DNA of 25,057 nucleotides from Ruixingdingia sedimenti (lineage in GTDB: Bacteria; Pseudomonadota; Alphaproteobacteria; Rhodobacterales; Rhodobacteraceae), in assembly GCF_031432425.1 (NCBI RefSeq), contig NZ_JAVKPH010000043.1:1-25057 (forward strand), read 5' to 3'. The notes under the pieces are model-generated. The model ran no database searches. It was not told the origin of the DNA and worked only from the letters and a program-made list of their open reading frames with translations. The position numbers were made by a program, and so were the translations under genes. Positions 22,420 to 25,057 of the stretch are shown one piece after another (position 1 is the first letter of the stretch; each line of letters begins with the position of its first letter).

Positions 22420-23841
22420 ATGAGATGCAATCCCCGCCGAACCGCCGGCGCCCCGCAGGATACCCTTTGGGATCTGGTCGTGGTGGGCGGCGGCAACGCG
22501 GCCCTATGTGCCGCGATCACCGCCGCAGAGGCCGGCGCGAAGGTGATCATCCTCGAAGGCGCGCCGAAACCCTATCGCGGCGGCAACAGCCGGCACACCC
22601 GCAACTTCCGCTGCATGCACCGCGGGCCGCTGTCGGTGCTGACCGACGCCTATGACGAGGACGAATATTTCAACGACCTGCTGCTTGTCACCAAGGGCAA
22701 GACCGACGAACACCTCGCCCGCATGGTCATCCGCACGTCCGAGGAATGCCTGCCCTGGATGCAGGCGCATGGCGTGCATTTCCAGCCCTCGCTGTCGGGC
22801 ACGCTGTCGCTGTCGCGCACCAACGCCTTCTTCCTCGGCGGCGGCAAGTCGCTGGTGAACGCCTATTACAACACCTGCGAGGATCTGGGCGTCGCCGTGG
22901 TCTACGAGGCGCAGGTGACGCATGTGGGGATCGAGGGCGACCGCTTCACCCATGCCGAGGTCACCATCGCCAGCGCCCCCCCGGTCCGGGTCCGCGGCAA
23001 GGCGGCGGTGCTGGCCTCGGGCGGGTTCCAGTCGGATCTGGACTGGCTGACCCGGGCCTGGGGGCCGGCGGCGGCGAACTTCCTGATCCGCGGCACGCCC
23101 TACAACCGCGGCGTGGTGCTCAAGGACATGATCGACCAGGGCAGCGAGACGGTGGGCGACCCGACGCAATGCCACTGCGTCGCCATCGACGGCCGCGCGC
23201 CGAAATTTGACGGCGGCATCTGCACCCGGCTGGACTGCGTGCCCTTTTCCGTGGTGGTCAACCGCGACGGCGACCGTTTCTACAACGAGGGCGAGGATAC
23301 CTGGCCCAAGCGGTATGCGATCTGGGGCCGTCTGGTGGCAGCACAGCCCGATCAGGTCGGCTATGCCGTGATCGACGCCAAGTCGATCGACCTCTTCATG
23401 CCCTCGGTCTTTCCGCCCATCGTTGCCGACACGGTGGCGGAACTGGGCACGAAACTGGGGATCGACGGGGCGAAACTGGCGCGCACCGTCGCCGAATTCA
23501 ACGCCGCCTGCCGCCCCGGCCGCTTTCACCCGACCGAACTCGACGGCCTCGCGACCGAGGGGCTTTCGCCGCCCAAGACGAACTGGGCGCGGCCCATCGA
23601 CCAGCCGCCCTTCTACGGCTACAGCCTGCGCCCCGGCGTCACCTTCACCTATCTGGGCCTCAAGGTATCCGACACCGCCCGGGTCCAGCGCGCCGACGGG
23701 CCGCTCGCCAATGTCTGGGCGGCGGGCGAGATCATGGCGGGCTCGATCCTCGGCCAAGGCTATCTCGCCGGCTTCGGCATGACCATCGGAACCGTATTCG
23801 GCCGCATCGCAGGCCGGGAGGCCGCAGAACATGTCCTTTGA
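22420..23841 (+). CDS. tcuA: tricarballylate dehydrogenase TcuA (FAD-dependent)
   Basis: The 473-residue flavoprotein is close to the length of known TcuA, which oxidises tricarballylate to cis-aconitate. Seen: LVVVGGGNAALCAAITAAEAG (19-39) as FAD motif, YRGGNSRHTRNFRCMH (52-67), characteristic of TcuA-type enzymes, GGGKSLVNAYYNTCEDLG, AAVLASGGFQSDLDWL, and the end AGEIMAGSILGQGYLAGFGMTIG. AGGAAG precedes the ATG by about 9 bases. tcuB begins before this gene ends (11-base overlap), so the two are translationally coupled, as expected for TcuA passing its electrons to TcuB. Activity on a related tricarboxylate cannot be excluded. Confidence 0.9.
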   Translation: MRCNPRRTAGAPQDTLWDLVVVGGGNAALCAAITAAEAGAKVIILEGAPKPYRGGNSRHTRNFRCMHRGPLSVLTDAYDEDEYFNDLLLVTKGKTDEHLARMVIRTSEECLPWMQAHGVHFQPSLSGTLSLSRTNAFFLGGGKSLVNAYYNTCEDLGVAVVYEAQVTHVGIEGDRFTHAEVTIASAPPVRVRGKAAVLASGGFQSDLDWLTRAWGPAAANFLIRGTPYNRGVVLKDMIDQGSETVGDPTQCHCVAIDGRAPKFDGGICTRLDCVPFSVVVNRDGDRFYNEGEDTWPKRYAIWGRLVAAQPDQVGYAVIDAKSIDLFMPSVFPPIVADTVAELGTKLGIDGAKLARTVAEFNAACRPGRFHPTELDGLATEGLSPPKTNWARPIDQPPFYGYSLRPGVTFTYLGLKVSDTARVQRADGPLANVWAAGEIMAGSILGQGYLAGFGMTIGTVFGRIAGREAAEHVL

Positions 23842-24904
23842 CACCCCCGCCCTCATGCAAGAGGCCCGCCGCCAGCTGGAAATCTGCAACGCCTGCCGCT
23901 ATTGCGAGGGCTTCTGTTCCGTCTTTCCGGCGATGACGCGCAACAAGGCCTTCGCCGATGGCGACATCAGCCATCTGGCGAACCTGTGCCACAACTGCCG
24001 CGGCTGTTCCTATTCCTGCCAGTATATCCCGCCGCACGAATTCGCGCTGAACATCCCCGCCGCGCTGGCAGAGGTGCGTCAGGACAGTTGGGAACGCCAC
24101 GTCTGGCCCGCGCCGCTGGCCCGCGCGTTCCACGAACGCGGGCTGGTCATCATGCTGGTGATGGTGGCGGCGATCACCGCGTTCTTCCTTGCGCTGCACG
24201 GCCGCGCACCGGGCGAGGGCGAGGGGTTCTATGCCTTCGTCGCGCACAACACGCTGGTCGCGATCTTCGCCCCCGCCTTCCTGCTGCCGCTGGTGGGGGT
24301 CGCCATCGGCCTTGTCCGCTACTGGCGCGAAACCGGGGGCCGGCGGATCGCGCTGGCCGATCTGGCCGGGGCCTTCGGATCCGCGGCCCGGATGCGCAAC
24401 CTGTCCGGCGGGCATGGCGAGGGCTGCAACTTCGAAAAGGGCGACCGCTACAGCGACGCCCGGCGCCATGCACATCAGGCGATGATGTACGGCTTTCTGC
24501 TGTGCTTTGCCGCGACCTCGGCCGGCACGCTGATGCACTACCTGCTGGACTGGCCCGCCCCCTACCCGATCTGGAGCCCGCCCAAGGTCTTCGGCATCAG
24601 CGGCGGGGTGCTGATGATCCTCGGCGGGGTCTGGCTGGCGCTGCTCAAGCTGCGCGCGGATCCCGATCTGGGCGCGCGGCGCGTCTGGGGGGGCGAGATG
24701 GCCTTCGTCGTGCTGCTGGTGCTGATCGCGGCCAGCGGCATGGCGCTTTACGCCGCCACCGGCACCGGCGCGGTGCCGGCGCTGCTGGCCTTCCACCTCG
24801 GCACGGTGCTGGCGTTCTTCGTGCTGCTGCCCTGGTCCAAGATGGTGCACGGCTTCTTCCGCCTGTCCGCGCTGATCATCGAGGAACAGAAGAAGCGCCG
24901 ATAA
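23831..24904 (+). CDS. tcuB: TcuB / CitB-like Fe-S membrane electron-transfer protein
   Basis: The 357-residue protein has an N-terminal ferredoxin-like part with two CxxCxxCxxxC motifs (C19/22/25/29 and C53/56/59/63), then about six membrane segments (roughly 105-123, 142-162, 217-238, 255-272, 290-308, 317-335) with histidines suited to heme b (H213, H215, H236, H322, H340). TcuB reoxidises the FADH2 of TcuA and delivers electrons to the quinone pool. It could also serve the other flavoprotein of the locus (17608-18972), which has no partner of its own. GGGAGG lies about 9 bases before the start inside tcuA. No tricarballylate MFS carrier (tcuC) follows; an IS element comes next. Confidence 0.91.
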   Translation: MSFDTPALMQEARRQLEICNACRYCEGFCSVFPAMTRNKAFADGDISHLANLCHNCRGCSYSCQYIPPHEFALNIPAALAEVRQDSWERHVWPAPLARAFHERGLVIMLVMVAAITAFFLALHGRAPGEGEGFYAFVAHNTLVAIFAPAFLLPLVGVAIGLVRYWRETGGRRIALADLAGAFGSAARMRNLSGGHGEGCNFEKGDRYSDARRHAHQAMMYGFLLCFAATSAGTLMHYLLDWPAPYPIWSPPKVFGISGGVLMILGGVWLALLKLRADPDLGARRVWGGEMAFVVLLVLIAASGMALYAATGTGAVPALLAFHLGTVLAFFVLLPWSKMVHGFFRLSALIIEEQKKRR

Positions 24905-24984
24905 CGGGCCGCAACGGATCGGCATCCCCCCGCCATGGGCAGGTTTTGACCGAGATAGACATTTGCTGACCGTAGAGGTTTAGG

Positions 24985-25057
24985 TCATGTTGACAAATGG
25001 CGGAGCCAGAGGCGGATCGACGTGATGTCGATGAAGCCCAGGAAGCTTTCGGCGGTC
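24985..25057 (-). mobile_element. 3' end of an IS5-type transposase gene (cut by window end)
   Basis: Read on the - strand, the last bases encode a C-terminus ending in SFLGFIDITSIRLWLRHL plus two residues and TGA (24987-24985). The 'FLGF.....IRLW.R' ending is typical of IS5-family transposases of alphaproteobacteria, recognised from memory rather than a search. The left end of the element must lie between tcuB (24904) and 24985; I could not identify its terminal inverted repeat without the other end. The insertion abuts the tcu operon and may mark the edge of the cluster. Confidence 0.7.

Overview
The window is very GC-rich DNA with tight bacterial gene packing, strong AGGAG-type ribosome sites and a TRAP transporter. 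Together with the protein style this points to an alphaproteobacterium, probably Rhodobacterales (Paracoccus/Rhodobacter-like). That placement is inferred from composition and family content, not from a search. I support 24 coding regions, two of them cut by the window edges. I see no tRNA, rRNA or CRISPR.

Layout. (1) 1-6993 is a looser region of acyl-CoA and small-acid enzymes: the tail of a + strand gene; an enoyl-CoA hydratase/thiolase-like pair (-); a MmgE/PrpD protein (+); an aldehyde dehydrogenase (-) divergent from a LysR regulator (+). (2) 6619-11367 (-) is an operon dctP-dctQ-dctM-prpD-like-carboxymuconolactone-decarboxylase-like, i.e. a TRAP importer for an organic acid with two enzymes. 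(3) 11512-12882 (+) is a one-frame fusion of a nitroreductase and a SAM methyltransferase, divergent from dctP. (4) 12906-20578 (-) is a compact seven-gene operon: isocitrate-lyase/PEP-mutase family lyase, isochorismatase-family amidase, fumarate-reductase-type flavoprotein, third MmgE/PrpD protein, hydantoinase/dihydroorotase-type amidohydrolase, asparaginase-like protein lacking the catalytic Asp, and a NodB/PuuE-type deacetylase-like hydrolase. (5) 20696-24904 holds two GntR/FCD regulators back to back, the second leading an operon with tcuA and tcuB (tricarballylate dehydrogenase and its Fe-S/membrane partner). (6) The last bases are the 3' end of an IS5-type transposase.

How it may work together. 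Three promoters (TRAP operon, seven-gene operon, tcu/regulator region) carry the same 22-bp inverted repeat, with arms ending CTGT / ACAG around two bases. It is in the same orientation each time and overlaps plausible core promoter elements, so blocks 2-5 look like one GntR regulon. The enzyme set suggests import of a nitrogen-containing or amide-masked polycarboxylate, opening of a cyclic amide/imide or ureide, release of ammonia by amidases, oxidation by TcuA/TcuB to an unsaturated tricarboxylate, and processing by PrpD-family and lyase-family enzymes towards central metabolism. The tricarballylate step is known chemistry for TcuAB; the link to the hydrolases and the substrate are inference. 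I consider this the candidate undescribed system of the window.
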